A stretch of 64,000 nt of DNA, taken from NCBI RefSeq assembly GCF_050947335.1, contig NC_134988.1, forward strand, positions 7,006,001 to 7,070,000. Reading direction: 5' to 3'. The notes below the pieces were generated by a model. It saw nothing but the letters and a program-made list of their open reading frames with translations, had not been told where the DNA came from and searched no databases. Shown in pieces: positions 24,881-36,839 of this stretch (its first letter is position 1; every line of letters begins with the position of its first letter). Made by a program: the position numbers and the translations under genes. This DNA is from Megachile rotundata (taxonomy: Eukaryota > Arthropoda > Insecta > Hymenoptera > Megachilidae).

Positions 24881-26035
24881 ACTCTATATCTAAAATTTCT
24901 ATGTTCTACACTTCCTACGATCTTAAACCTCTATATTACAAATTCTCTTTGTCCAAAAAATCCCGTTTGTGAATATTCCTATATTCTAATATATATTTTT
25001 ATATCTTCTTTCCTATATCTTTGTACACCAATACATAAATCGTTCACAAAAGAAGACAATAAGTAATTGTATAATTTCCCAAGAATAACTTGCCTTGTGT
25101 TACGAAACATACTTTCGCAAATTAATAGAAATATTTGTCGAACCGTAACAGTAGCGTCGGAAATTAAATGCAATGTTAAGAATAAATCCACGACAACGTA
25201 GTTCCAACAATTTGGCATGCGGCAAAAAAGTTCCCTTTAGTCAAGAACCTCCACTTGAAGGAATATTCACCAAGAACCACCCTCGAAATTTCCGCGGTTC
25301 TCCCGCTCGTTCAGCTTCGACATAACAAAAGAAGTCGTAAAAACCCGGAGGAACCTGGATTGTGTGCGCAATCCGTGCTCGAGTTTCGCCGTCAAAACAC
25401 AGAATTCGCCAGACCCCGTAAAGGATAATTGTCCAGAGACTGAGGCCACGTTCTAAAAGAGGGAGAAAAGCTTCTCTGGTCGACGGAAAAATGGAAGCAA
25501 GAACCTTAACGAAGGCTGAGGGGAAAATGAGGTGGACGTAAGTGGCCGAAAAAAAGAACGAGAGGAGAAAGAAAAGGAAAGGTTAAGACACGAAGGCTCG
25601 TTCTTGAAAATGAGCAGTTCTTGGCCCAGTTAACGCCTACGAGGAGACAAGCGACCGGGTCTATGGAGTACTATACTACCTTGGCGGGGTTAGGCAGGTT
25701 ATTTCGTGGGATGTCACGCCCGACCCATTAATAACCCGTAGCCGCAAGCTCTCCGAGAACTACGATGCCTCCTCTCTATCTGGTCTTGCCGCTTTCTTCT
25801 TTCTGCAGCCGATCAAATTGAATCGATATCGTTAATGTATCGATACTTTCTCTCATCAGTTTCGTCGAATGCACAACAGCCATTTCCATTAAACTTTAGG
25901 CTCCGAATTGGTAACGCAAATGCCATTTCGCGGAACTTTTGTGTCGCGGAATGGTATCGGAAGTTAGGCAATCGAACAGATCGCGTTTCGCTCTTTGTGG
26001 CATTTGATACGTCGCTTTGAGACTGTTAGTCGGCC
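24880..26035. other. unique intronic island
   Basis: AT-rich start, then a GC-richer part (25280-25830) with purine-rich runs. No exon or RNA gene is supported. Confidence 0.4.
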
Positions 26036-27510
26036 ATTTTGGATTTAGAATATTAATGGAATCCATATGTTGTCATTTTCGTTGGGCTTCAAGCTTTACT
26101 TTAATATATCGTACGCGTTATTTTAAGGTACTTTTATGTCATGAAATAGAATGATAAGTTAGCTAACTTAATGGTCGTATTTCATTGCCCCTAGTAATTA
26201 ATATGTGTTGAGGCTGCTAACCAGCTCTTTCGACTTATAAACATAGATGAATCGTTTTTGCCAGATATTTCAGTAGACTTCAAGCTTCAAATTGAAGTAT
26301 CATACGTGTCATTTGTCATACCATTATGTCATGAAACGAAGTCAGAAGTTAGCTAACTTAATGAGTATATTTCATTGTACATGAGGCCGATAACCAGCCA
26401 TTTTACATTGAAAATATTGACGAAACGATTAGATAGCTATTTTGGTTAGGCTTCAAGCTTTACATTGATGTATCATACGTGCAAGTTTGAGGTACTTTTA
26501 TGTCATGAAATCGTGTCAAGAGTTACCTAATGGCTACGTTTCATTATTCATAGTAATGGATCCATTACGCGTTGAGGCTAACAACCAAATATTTTAAGAT
26601 AGAAATATCAATGAAACGTTTATGTCGGATTTTTTAGTAGACTTCAAGCTTGAAATTGAGATGCAAGCATCATTTTGAGACACTTATGCGAAAAAGTTTT
26701 AATAAAAGTTTACCAACTTTGCGGTGACGTCTCATTTTTTACAGTTACTAAGTTATTGTATACACGTGCCGAGGTAACATTAAGAACTTTGTTCTGAGTA
26801 TATTAAGATTATAAAGATATTTTATATTAATTGTATAAACGGGAAGTTTATACAGCCATTTCGAGGTACTTTTATATCACGAACTTTCGCTGAAGTTAAA
26901 GTTGTAAAGTGTCACGTGACAAGTACCGCTTTAAATAACTTTCATGCCATGAAACTGTTTCAAACTTTTGTGCTTCACAATTATCAGCTTTTAGTGCAAC
27001 TGACATCATTGTTCGATGTCTACAAGGCTTAACAGTTTTAAATTAAAGATATTTCAAGTAATTGTACTGGGTCAACCATTTTGTATTGAATATATTAAAT
27101 GTGGCTATGTACTATTATTTTCTTCAAAAACTAAGCATCAATGTGGTGCTTCACAAGTGTTATTTAGTGATAATTTTACGTCATTGAATCGTATCAGAAG
27201 TTAGTTAACCGAACAAAGTTCTATTGTTTATAGTAGCTGATCGTTTTGAGGCTGGTAGTCAGTCATTTTTTATTTAGAATATCAAGGAAGTGTGCATATA
27301 GAAATTTTCTTTATACTCCAAGCTTTAAATTAATGTACTGTATGTGCTATTTAACGATACTTTTATGTCATAAAATCGTGTCAGAATTTATCAAACTCAG
27401 TAGAATACATTTTACTGGTTACAGTAGCCGATACGTTGCTTTGAGGCCGACGGTGCACTGTTTTGATTAAAAATATTGAAGAACCGTTTACACAGTCTTT
27501 TTTGTCCAAC
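26035..27510 (-). repeat. dispersed repeat array, reverse; holds right arm of the inverted repeat
   Basis: Units of the 160-196 bp family in reverse orientation: GGCTTCAAGCTTTA, TACTTTTATGTCATGAAA and GAGGCC-AACCAGCCATTTT. Positions 26035-26382 are extra units outside the close match with the left array. Confidence 0.88.
26383..27504 (-). repeat. right arm of the 1.1-kb inverted repeat
   Basis: This is the reverse-complement partner of 22285-23410, including an unusual non-family block in the middle (AACTTTGCGGTGACGTCTCA near 26713-26733, complement at about 23055-23080). That block makes homology by descent from one duplicated tract far more likely than independent arrays. Confidence 0.9.
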
Positions 27511-29450
27511 TCCCCGCTTTAAAATCATGTATCATAAATGCTTTATGGTTCTCCTATATCGTCAAATCACATCAAATATTGATCGACCTATAAAAATGTA
27601 TCTTCCAGTTTCTGTTAACATCAGTCGACGCCGATAATCCATTTTGCGCCAGAAATGTTTACAAAATTACGCGATCTTTGTTGAAAATTAATTACGAAAA
27701 TACATGACATACTTTTATTCCGCACAATCGCGACAGAATTTCCCTGTTTCGAAATTCATGAAACCGAAACAATTATCTGCCCCTCATTTACCTGACGTTC
27801 AGAACCAGCACATCATTCCATTGTAAATACACGAAGTGTTCTCTATTTTACGGACACTGGCGTACACCAAAGCGAAAGAAACCAATTACGGAACATTATT
27901 TTCGCATTAACTTGAAGTTTCGCAGCAGTTCTTCGACAGGATACGCAGCGAAGAAACAAAGAGAAACGGAGCAGCAACGAGGACAGGGCTTGAATTTTAA
28001 TTGCACCGAGATCCGTCGGGGTTTGCCGCGTTGATGTTGCAAATAAAATTGCCTCGCCTATGAAACAACGGGATAGTTCGGCGAGTTTGTTCGTCACGCG
28101 TACCTCGTCGTCTTTATTAACGGTCGCCCGCCATCGTGCGGGGCTCAGGTGAATTTAATTCGCGGCAATTTGTAATATTGACTGTGCAAATTATTTTCCA
28201 CCGGTGACAAGGTGCTCCGCCGGCTCAACAAGTTCAAGTGCCACTTCCGGGGCTGCCACGAGTGCTGTGACTGCACTTCATGAAATATACATTCCGCCGT
28301 CGTCGTGGACCCACCTTTCGTTTCATCCCCGATGTTTTAACTACGTTTATTATAAATCGTTACGAAACTTCGTTCGTCCTTCACCTTAACGAGACACCTT
28401 TACACTTTTTTATCTGCCTCGTACGCAACTTTTAAAAATATCACTCGGATTAAAATTGCGTTTCGTGTTATTTGAACTCTGGTCTTTGGATCTTTCATTT
28501 AGGGAAAATGCGCATCGAAACTTTGTCATGTGGCGTATTAACGCTGGTAGCTTTGAACATTTGATTTGCAATTTTATTAAATAAAATGTAAATTAATACT
28601 GTGTATGCAATTTTACTTCGGGTCATTTTGAGCAGATTTGATTTTTCGTTTAATTAAACAAAAATATGAATGCAAACTGTGCCTTTCATGTGTAATTTTA
28701 ATTCTGATAAATTTGGATAAAATTAGATTTAGATAATTCTGGTGGCTGTAAAGAAAATTTGATTAAATAGAATTTGACTTTTGAAGTGATCGAACAAAAA
28801 TATGTGTATTACATACGATTTTAATTCTGTTCAGATAAAATTTGATTAAATGCCGATGCAAATTAAAAGCGTTTTATATACGCAATTTTAAATCTGGTAG
28901 CTTCGGATAAAGTTCGACTTTTCATCTGGCGATACAGTGAGCTATTGAAAGTGTAAAGAGTTGCGCGAATACAAAGATTTGCAAAGTTTTTTTGTAATTT
29001 AGTACGTTGAAAAGGGCAATATTGAACGTCAACAGCGGCCCATAAAAATTATTCATTCGTCAAGGATTTACAGCAGCGTAAAACTTGCAAATTGCCTGAC
29101 AACTTTCGAGTATCGAGCTTTAAGTCCTTCATGAAAAAACTTTCTATCAAGTGTAACAACTCTGATGAAATGCCTTAATTGATTTGCATTTTGCGCAACT
29201 AACTTATAAAATACAGTCTTGTTAGCGATTCGTTAGCCCGCTTTAAATCAGTCGATTCAACAATTTTTAGCGTCATAAATATCTTAAAGTTATTATTAAT
29301 CTTCCCGAAGATATACAATTTTAACAAATTATTTTCCTAACAAGATGACACTGATTTAAACTTTTAAAAAATTCTCAACTATTTATAGTGAGTTAAGTTT
29401 TTATTTCGATCTCAAAGAAATAAGGTGACCTCGTGTTTAACATTAGCTAC
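27510..29450. other. unique intronic stretch
   Basis: Mostly AT-rich, with a GC-richer island at 27900-28340. At 28206-28283 one frame reads a Cys-rich tail, K-F-K-C-H-F-R-G-C-H-E-C-C-D-C-T-S-stop. It has no start and no strong acceptor, so it is not called as a gene. No tandem repeat was found. Confidence 0.4.
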
Positions 29451-30592
29451 ATTTCTAATCTACATTTAAACTGGACTTTAGATTCAGAATGTAACTGCTT
29501 TGGAAATTCAAATTCACATTAGTTGCATAATTTCAAGGCCTCAAGGTTTAAAGCCACCGTGGATTCAAAGTTAAAGATCCTAAGATTCCACAGTTTCAAA
29601 GCTTTAAAAATTCAGCATTTCATATTTTGGTGGACTCAAAGTTTCAAGTTTTAATGGCCTCACGGCCTCAAGGGCTTGATATTTTGAGTTCAGGAGGCCT
29701 CACATTTGCAATGATTGTTAATTCCAACGTTCAGAAATAATAAGGCTTCAAAGTTCTAAGGCCTCAAGATGCAATATTCTGAAATTCCAATATTTTGAAA
29801 TTCTCAATTGCTTCATGGCCTCAAGGTTTTGAGATTTCAAGGTTGGAGGGCCTGAAACATGCAAAGATTGTTGGTTTGAAGGTCTGGAAATTCTGAGGTC
29901 TAAAGGTACCATATCCTAAAACTGCAAAGTTTCGGAATTTTTCACGATTTCATGGCCTCACAGTTCTGAGATTTTAAGTTGGGAAGGCCTCACGTTTGCA
30001 TGGATTGTTAATTCCAAGGTCCGGTGGTACTAAGGCTTCAAAGATCTAAAGCCTCAAGGTACAACATCCTAAAACTCCAATGTTTCGAAATTCTTCATTG
30101 CCTCATGGCCTCACGGATTTGAGATTTGAAGGCTGGAAAGCCTCAAATTTCCAGGGTTCGTTAATTCCAAGATCCGGAGATACTAAGGTTTCAAAGTTCT
30201 ATGGCCTCAAGGTGTAAAATCCTAAAACTCCGATATTTCGAAAATTTTCATTGCCTCATGGCCTTCAGATTTTGAGATTTGAAGATTGAAATGCCTCATA
30301 TTTCCAAGGTTTGATGATTTTACAGTCTGGAAATAGTAATACTTTAAATTTCTATGACCTCAAGGTAGAATATCCTAAAACTGCAATATTTTGAAATTCA
30401 ACATTGGCTAATGGCCTCAAAATGTTAAGATTTCAAGGTTGGAGGGCTTCACATTTGCAAGGATTGTTAGTTGCAATGTCTGGAAATACTAAAACTTCAA
30501 TGTTGCATGGCCTCAAGGTATAAGATGTTTCGAAATGCGTCATTGCCTCACGGCCTCAAGATTTTGAGGCCGTTGAGATTTCAAGGTTGGAA
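29450..30592. repeat. CTCAAGG octamer-type repeat with a roughly 150-bp higher-order unit
   Basis: Successive units carry TTGTTAATTCCAAGGTC, GGAGATACTAAGGCTTCAAAG, ATGGCCTCAAGGT, ATCCTAAAACTCCAA, TTTCGAAATTC and TTGCCTCATGGCCTCA in fixed order. The TTAATTCCAA block recurs near 30011 and 30164 (153 bp). It belongs to the same family as the 64-bp repeat at 1 kb. Confidence 0.8.
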
Positions 30593-30685
30593 TGGCAAGC
30601 TTTTTAATTTTATGGAAAACATGAAAAATGCTAAAAATTTATAGTGGTAATTCGATAGTCAGAGACTGTAGAACTGAGAGTGAAT
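30593..30685 (+). mobile_element. Tc1-like element copy 3, right-end fragment
   Basis: GGCAAGCTTTTTAATTTTA followed by GGAAAACATG, AATGCTAAAAATT and GTGGTAATTCGATAGTCAGA, then GACTGTA, matches the right ends of the copies at 16684-17225 and 56983-57531. It retains the outer CAGTC-type terminus and the adjoining TA. The rest of the element is missing, replaced by the array to the left. Confidence 0.75.
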
Positions 30686-32320
30686 ATCAAATCTTTTATA
30701 ACACACGAGTGTTTTGCTAAAAAAAGAAGCGTTACAGCTTATCACCTCTTCCCGTGATTCTCTCCATTTTAAGATGTTATCACCCGGCTCGCTATCCCAG
30801 AGATTCTAATAATGTTCCATTCCAATTAACCAGCGGTCCAATCGATTAACCAATCAGATCGTTCCACTAGATTCCGTCGCGACGTCATCAGGATCTTTCT
30901 CGTCGAATGGATGAATTCCACAAGAAAGTCTCGTTCCTCGGAACGATCAACTTCGAATCGACTCTGCACTATGGCAGTTAGGAAAATAGGTTCGTTTCCT
31001 TTCCGGATGAACGATGCCGTCGCGCTGCCCCATCGACGCGAGTTCCGGCGATCCAATTAACGAAGCGAAGATCCGAAGCTAATTGCGAGAATCGGCTTAC
31101 CAGAGACGGCCGTAAATAGGGTTGTAAATTTTTCCAGGAGCTGTTTTTAATTGAATCTTGAAAACGGCACGTCCTGTTTACGGTTGCTTTTAAAGCCCCC
31201 GGTGCGAAACGATCAAATGAAGCGTGCAACTTTCAAAACATCCTCGACCGGATTCATATTCAGTAAGCGTTTTTACAAACATTTTACAATATTTAATCGC
31301 GTTTTCAGACGCAACGTTGCGCCGTAATGAGTTGCGAGAAGTGTATAATATCCTCTAATTGCTGGCCTTTCCCGCCATTTATCGCCACCATTGCGCACAG
31401 CGCCATCTGCCGGCCAATTTTTGCAACGAACTCGCGGAACTGTGACGAACCGTATCTTTTTTTGAACGAAGTTGGAACAAAATACCAAAGGAAAAAGATG
31501 AATGGCTCAGTGTCGACTACATGTCTGTAATCATACTTTTTTGACAAGTGCAATACTTCATACGTATTTTGCAGTTGTACCACTTCCTCAAATGAAAACT
31601 TCGCTATTTGCGTGCAACTGCGAAATGTGGATGAAGCATCGTTCGCAAAAAAAGATGATGGCTGCTGTATAGACCGCATTGAAACGTTGATCCTGTTTCT
31701 CGGATATTTTTTTCTAACTTCAATCAAAGATGTGATTTATTACTGTATCGTAAATCGTTATTCCATGGAGTGTTTCGTGTTCTACGTTATTTTTCAACGT
31801 TTAACGTCTATGTATTGACAGGCATTCAAATTTTTCGATTGTAGAATATTGTATATTGTACAATATTGTGCTTTTGCGTTGATTGTACGATAAGTAGTAA
31901 TGACAATGATTTAGAAAATAGTTTTCACAAAAGCTTGCTTCCAAATAACCTGCTTTAGTAGTTGTATCAGGTGCTTCACACGAATTTGTGCATTTAAAAT
32001 TTTAAGAACTGTGAAGCTTTCTGATTTACACAATTCTTAAATATAATTCCAGAATTTCTAAATTCTGCACATAAAGTTCACAAATTCCTGAATTACTAAA
32101 TCCAACAGACTATAAACACGAAGCTTTCAAAATTAAACGTTCAAATACAAATCTCGGAACAAACGCCACATTCATCCAGCTCTAGGACTAATACTCCACT
32201 AGCGGTACAGACTGAGTGCTTTGCAAATTCGAATGTATATTCAAAATTTCGAGTACCCACTGCAGACACACAGGCAGAACAATAATGAGATTTAGAGATT
32301 TTGAAGTTGTTTAAAACGAT
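30686..32320. other. unique intronic island with a GC-richer core
   Basis: Non-repetitive. 30780-31250 and 31300-31730 are the GC-richer parts. A minus-strand open frame at 31305-31727 and overlapping plus-strand frames have no recognisable domain. Confidence 0.4.
31400..31413 (-). promoter_or_regulatory. candidate insect CTCF site
   Basis: The + strand GCGCCATCTGCCGG has complement CCGGCAGATGGCGC, which contains the AGATGGCGC core I associate with insect CTCF. It sits in the most GC-rich part of the intron and has the same motif orientation as the site at 3124. Confidence 0.4.
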
Positions 32321-33200
32321 TAAACATATGTGAAACTATCGAAAACGATACCGAACACGATTATTGTTGATTTCACGACGACCGACGTCAATGACGACCA
32401 GATATCGTCAACGATGAATTGTAGAGTTTTTAACGTGCTTCCAGTCGATTCCGTGTCAAAAATTATTGAAAATAATACCACAGCAAGGTTTTTATCGATT
32501 CGACGACGATCGATGTCGGCAGATTCCTGTCGTCAGATCGCCGCCATAATCTATACAGCAAATTTAGGGTGCCTCACGAGTCTACCCTCAAAATTTCAAG
32601 TGAAAAGTCTCAAAATTGCCTGTAGCGTACAGACAAACAAACAAATCATCCAAGGAGCCTCCCTCTGGCAATAATTTATAGCAGAAGTTTCGTTCAAGTT
32701 ATTTTTAAATTTATATCGTTAAGCCTACATGTTTCTCTTCAATATGGTAAACAGAAGATGTGCTCCTATTTGCAAAATCCGAGGTGACACCAATTTCGCT
32801 GTGAAAACAAACTGTTTTTGAATTACTTTTTTTACCGATGTGTTGTACACTCTATACCCTGAAACTCTTGTTCTAAACTTTTGTTTATCAGATAGATATA
32901 AGTGGATAAAATATTGTGCGTCACGTTCAAGGTAACACCCTATGGTATGAGTAATAATATGGTCAGTGACACTATCCCGAATATTATATATTTTTTAAAT
33001 ATATTACAATCAATGAAGTATTTGATGTTGTTTATAAAAATGTCTCACGAGTCTGTCTTCAAAATTTCCAATAAAAAGAGTCACAATTGCTGATAGATTA
33101 CATATACGTACATATTGGTTTTTGTACTGACAAACAAATGCAGATCAAGTCTCAGAATGGAGAATATGTTTTGTTTAAATAGTATTTTATGTACTTATGG
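32320..33200. repeat. two related segments resembling a transposon tail
   Basis: CTCACGAGTCT followed by CAAAATTTC-A-T-AAAAG-TCACAATTGC and later GACAAACAAA occurs at about 32572-32645 and 33044-33140. Such an end with a CAGACAAACAAAC-like run is common at the 3' side of insect repeats. I cannot name the family. Sequence between and around is unique. Confidence 0.45.
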
Positions 33201-33600
33201 AATTTGTTAAATCTGATCGGTTTATTAAATCTAATTGTGACATTCTGGATTTCCGACGAAATTTTCGAGACTGCGAAGATTGACCTAAATATTCGACGTT
33301 AATTTCAATCGTGTCGCCTTACATGTAATTACCAGGGTCAAATCGAATTAAGAGTACTTACTTAATCCGGCGAAGGAAGATTACGGATTAGTGAAAAATC
33401 AAGAATCGTGTATTAATCCGGCCTAAATCTGGATTTTACCATATTTCTCTCTTCGCTCCGTTCCGTATCGTCCTCCTCTTTTTTCCTATCATTTCCTTAA
33501 TTGCTGATCCCTGCACCACTCTCCTAACTGCGGTTTCAGGTTTTCGTTTTAAGTGGGATGAAACGATTACGATGATCAACATTGAATATATTCGTTTATT
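33200..33600. other. unique intronic spacer
   Basis: Non-repetitive AT-rich sequence. Nothing is supported. Confidence 0.4.
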
Positions 33601-33639
33601 TCGCATTTGAACACTGAGTTAAAAGAATAAAAAATTGGA

Positions 33640-34450
33640 CAAGTGAAAATATAGGAAAATAAATAAATAGGAAATTGAGACAGTATATGAGACAAATGAC
33701 ACAAGTATAGAAATGTTACTTCAAGAAATTGAAAAATTAATAAAATGAATATTTGGATAATTAGAAAATAAGGAATACAAATATTAGAAAATTGAAAAAT
33801 TAGAAAAATTGAGTATTAGAAAATTAAAAATGTGGACAATGAGAAAAATAGAAACTTGAAAAAATTGAGGAAAATTGAAGAATTGAAGAATTAAGGAGTT
33901 GAAGAATTGGAGACTTCAAGAATTAAAGAGTTGAAGAATTCAAGACTTGAAGAATTGGAGACTTGAAGAATTGAAGAATTGAAGGATTGAAGGATAGAAG
34001 GATAGAAGGATTGAAGGATTGAAGAATTGAAGAACTGAAGAATTGAAGGATTGAATGACTGAAGGATTGAAGGATTCAAGAATTGAAGAATTGAAGAATT
34101 AACAAATTGAAGATTTGAAGAATTGAAGAATTGAAGAATTGAGGAATTGAGGAATTGAGGAATTGAGGAATTGAAGAATTGAAGAATTGAAGAATTTAAG
34201 AATTGAAGAATTTAAGAATTTAAGAATTTAAGAATTTAAGAATTGGAAAATTGAATAATTCAAAAATTGAGAAATTGAGAAATTGAGAAATTGAGAAATT
34301 GTGAAATTGTGAAATTGAGAAATTGAGAAATTGAGAAATTGAGAAATTAGAAAATTAAATCACTAAAAAATTAGAAAATTAGAAAACAAGGAAATTATAA
34401 AATTGGAAGTGAGACATTTAGAAAATTGGAAAATTTGAAAATTACAAAAT
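33640..34450. repeat. 8-bp purine-rich minisatellite
   Basis: Near-perfect octamer runs: GAAGAATT (about 33870-34250), GAGGAATT (34140-34175), TTTAAGAA (34200-34245) and GAAATTGA (34270-34350). The flanks decay into AGAAAATT-like sequence. Confidence 0.92.
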
Positions 34451-35590
34451 GCAAAGAATAAATATTGCAAAATTATTAATTTAATAAATTTAAATCAATT
34501 TAAATATAAATTAAAATTTAAATGAATACATCACGATACAATTAAAAAGTTGTATTATCATAAAATTAAAGAAATTTTTACGTCATAAACTGATCAATTA
34601 ATAATACAGATTATATGAAAGGTTCTTTTACAAATATCAACAATGGCTAATGAAAAGTACATTTAACCACTCCACTGTTATTTCATACCCGAAAAAATTT
34701 CCCGGCTAATAACCTTGCTATGCAGGAAATAATACAGTATCGCAACTTCCATGTTTTCATTTTGGTTGGCCAATATTTGTACACGAACAAGCTACAAACA
34801 ATTAACTTTACAACATTAAAAACAACCAAATATGTAGCCCGAATTCTTCATACAATTTTTTAACAGCACGCACTTTGATTTCGCTTTGTTTCAATCTAAA
34901 CGTTCGGTTTTGATTGAAACAGATGTGTACCTTTTTTTGTTCCGAACGAAACTTGAATTCGTAGTTGTATACGATTTCAATTACTAGCAATTCCTAGACG
35001 GTCTTTATTCATACCCTGAAAATTGGAAACCTGTTTCGACGATAAAAACTGGCGGACAACGTCGGTCAATGTTTCGAGAATTAAACGCTCTCATGTTGAT
35101 TCGTAGTTTTCGGAAGTTTATTCGCTCGTTTCAGGAAACTTTGAATGGATCATGTGTGTCGTTGATAAGCATATTTCTCTTTTTCTGTACGTCTACTTTT
35201 ATTTCACGGAATAATGCATGATTCAGGGAACGTGGATAAACAAGATACGAAATTGCGAGCTGAAATTACTAGCCGCAATCTCGAATTCGTGAGAGATATT
35301 AAAATACGTACGTTGGTAAAAGTTGCTTTTAAACGAAAATCAAGCAATGGCTGTTGGAACAAATTACGGATTTTAATCGCCCAACGGGTTTTAACGATCT
35401 GATTGCAAATGTAATTAAAATACACTCGATATCAAGCCCCTTTAATTACTAAAGGAAATATTAATATGCATTTAATATTGTATAAGGAGCTTTCGAAGTA
35501 CTGCAAGGTTTTAAATATTATTTAAATATTCCGGCAATGTATTCCAATATGTACTTTCATAAATTGTGCTAAATATTCTTAATACAAAAT
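34450..35590. other. unique AT-rich intronic stretch
   Basis: No tandem array and no supportable exon. Short open frames at 34808-34990 and 35204-35425 have no motifs. Confidence 0.4.
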
Positions 35591-36650
35591 GGCGAACTTG
35601 CAGTGAAATCAAACGCATGAAAGAGTTGTGATTTTCTGATTTATGAAAATATTAATGCAATTTTATGACATAAAAGTGTACGAATATAGTACATGTAGCA
35701 TGTGAATTTAAAGCTTGAAATCAGAGGAAAATGACTGTGTTTACAGTTTTTTAATATTCTTCATGGAAACGGTGCACCGTTGGCCTTAAAGCAGTGTATC
35801 AGCTACTGCAAACAGTACAATGTACTCCACTAGGTTTAATAACTTCAGACACGATTTTATTAATATTAAAATACATCAAAATAATACGTATGATACATTA
35901 ATTTAAAGCTTAAAGCATAAGGAAAATGTCTATGTACACACTTTGTTAATATTCTATATTCAAAATGGCTGACTATCAGCCTCAAAGCAATATATCAGTT
36001 ATTGCAAATAGTACAATGTACTCCACTAGGTTCGATGATTTCTAATACGATTTCGTTAATATTAAAATACTTCAAACTAGTACGTATGATACATTAATTT
36101 AAAGCTTGAAGCATAAGAAAAATGTCTATGCACATACTTTGTTAATATTCTATATTCAAAATGGCTGACTATCAGCCTCAAAGCAATATAACAGTTACTG
36201 CAAATAGTACAATGTACTCCACTAGGTTCAATAACTTCTAACACGATTTTATTAATATTATAATATCTCAAAATAATATGTATGATACATTAATTTAAAG
36301 CTTGAAGCATAAGGAAAATGTCTATGTACACACTTTGTTAATATTCTATATTCAAAATGGCTGACTATCAGCCTCAAAGCGATGTATCAGTCACTACAAA
36401 TAGTAAAATATATTCAACTGGGTTAACTAAATTGTGTCACGATTTCATGACATAAAAGTACCTCAAAATAACATGTATGACATATGAATGTAAAGCTTGA
36501 AGTCTAAGGAAAATGACACTACTCATACTTCGTCCATATTCTTAATCCAAAATGGCGGACCGTCGACCTCAAAGCGACATAGTCGCTATAAACAGTTAAA
36601 TGTAATTTATTAACTTGAATAACTTCTAATATGCTGTTATAATACAAAGT
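35590..36650 (+). repeat. 196-bp tandem array of the dispersed family, 5 units
   Basis: The CAAAATGGC position (or its equivalent) occurs at 35765, 35961, 36157, 36353 and 36548, spacings 196, 196, 196 and 195. Units share AATTTAAAGCTTGAAGCATAAG, GAAAATGTCTATG, TTTGTTAATATTCTATATTC and CTCAAAGCAATATATCAGTT. It ends about 90 bp before the last dpr exon. Confidence 0.95.
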
Positions 36651-36738
36651 TATTGTAAATTACTTTGTAAATAATTAAAATTAATCTTTAATTCCGTTGG
36701 TAGTTGAATTTAATAAGTTATTGTGTATATTGTTTCAG

Positions 36739-36839
36739 GCGAGAACCCAGCTGCCATGCAACACGGAGGAGGCAGAAATCAGACGGCAGCCTTCATTCTC
36801 ATCGTTCTGTCAACATTATTGTCATCGTTTCTGAGGTGA
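36739..36839 (+). CDS. dpr-family terminal coding exon
   Basis: Last coding exon of the dpr-family gene. It completes the split Gly codon from the exon ending at 12265 and encodes E-N-P-A-A-M-Q-H-G-G-G-R-N-Q-T-A-A, then a hydrophobic stretch F-I-L-I-V-L-S-T-L-L-S-S-F-L, then R and TGA at 36837-36839. G-E-x-P-A-A-M-Q is the hallmark after Ig domain 2 in Dpr proteins. The short hydrophobic C-terminus with a single basic residue after it suits a GPI-anchor signal better than a full transmembrane segment plus cytoplasmic tail. N-Q-T is a possible glycosylation sequon near the membrane. The acceptor TATTGTTTCAG ends at 36738. The subtype is not certain, but membership of the family is. Confidence 0.9.

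Larger units (their letters stand above)
12266..36738 (+). other. 24.5-kb dpr intron
   Basis: It is bounded by donor GTACGT at 12266 and acceptor TTGTTTCAG ending at 36738. Splicing joins G with GC to make Gly in H-V-L-N-G-E-N-P-A-A-M-Q-H, a junction typical of dpr proteins. Long introns are common in this family. It carries at least eight tandem arrays, a 1.1-kb inverted repeat and two Tc1-like copies. No other coding exon is evident, although a skipped or alternative exon cannot be excluded. Confidence 0.82.

Noticed and set aside
22321..27470. Two nearly identical 74-codon frames (22321-22545 minus and 27246-27470 plus)
   Set aside because: They are the same piece of the inverted repeat read from each arm. 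Other family units show no conserved frame, so the similarity reflects recent duplication, not protein function.
31305..31727. 140-codon minus-strand frame
   Set aside because: Overlaps plus-strand frames of similar quality and has no recognisable domain or codon pattern.
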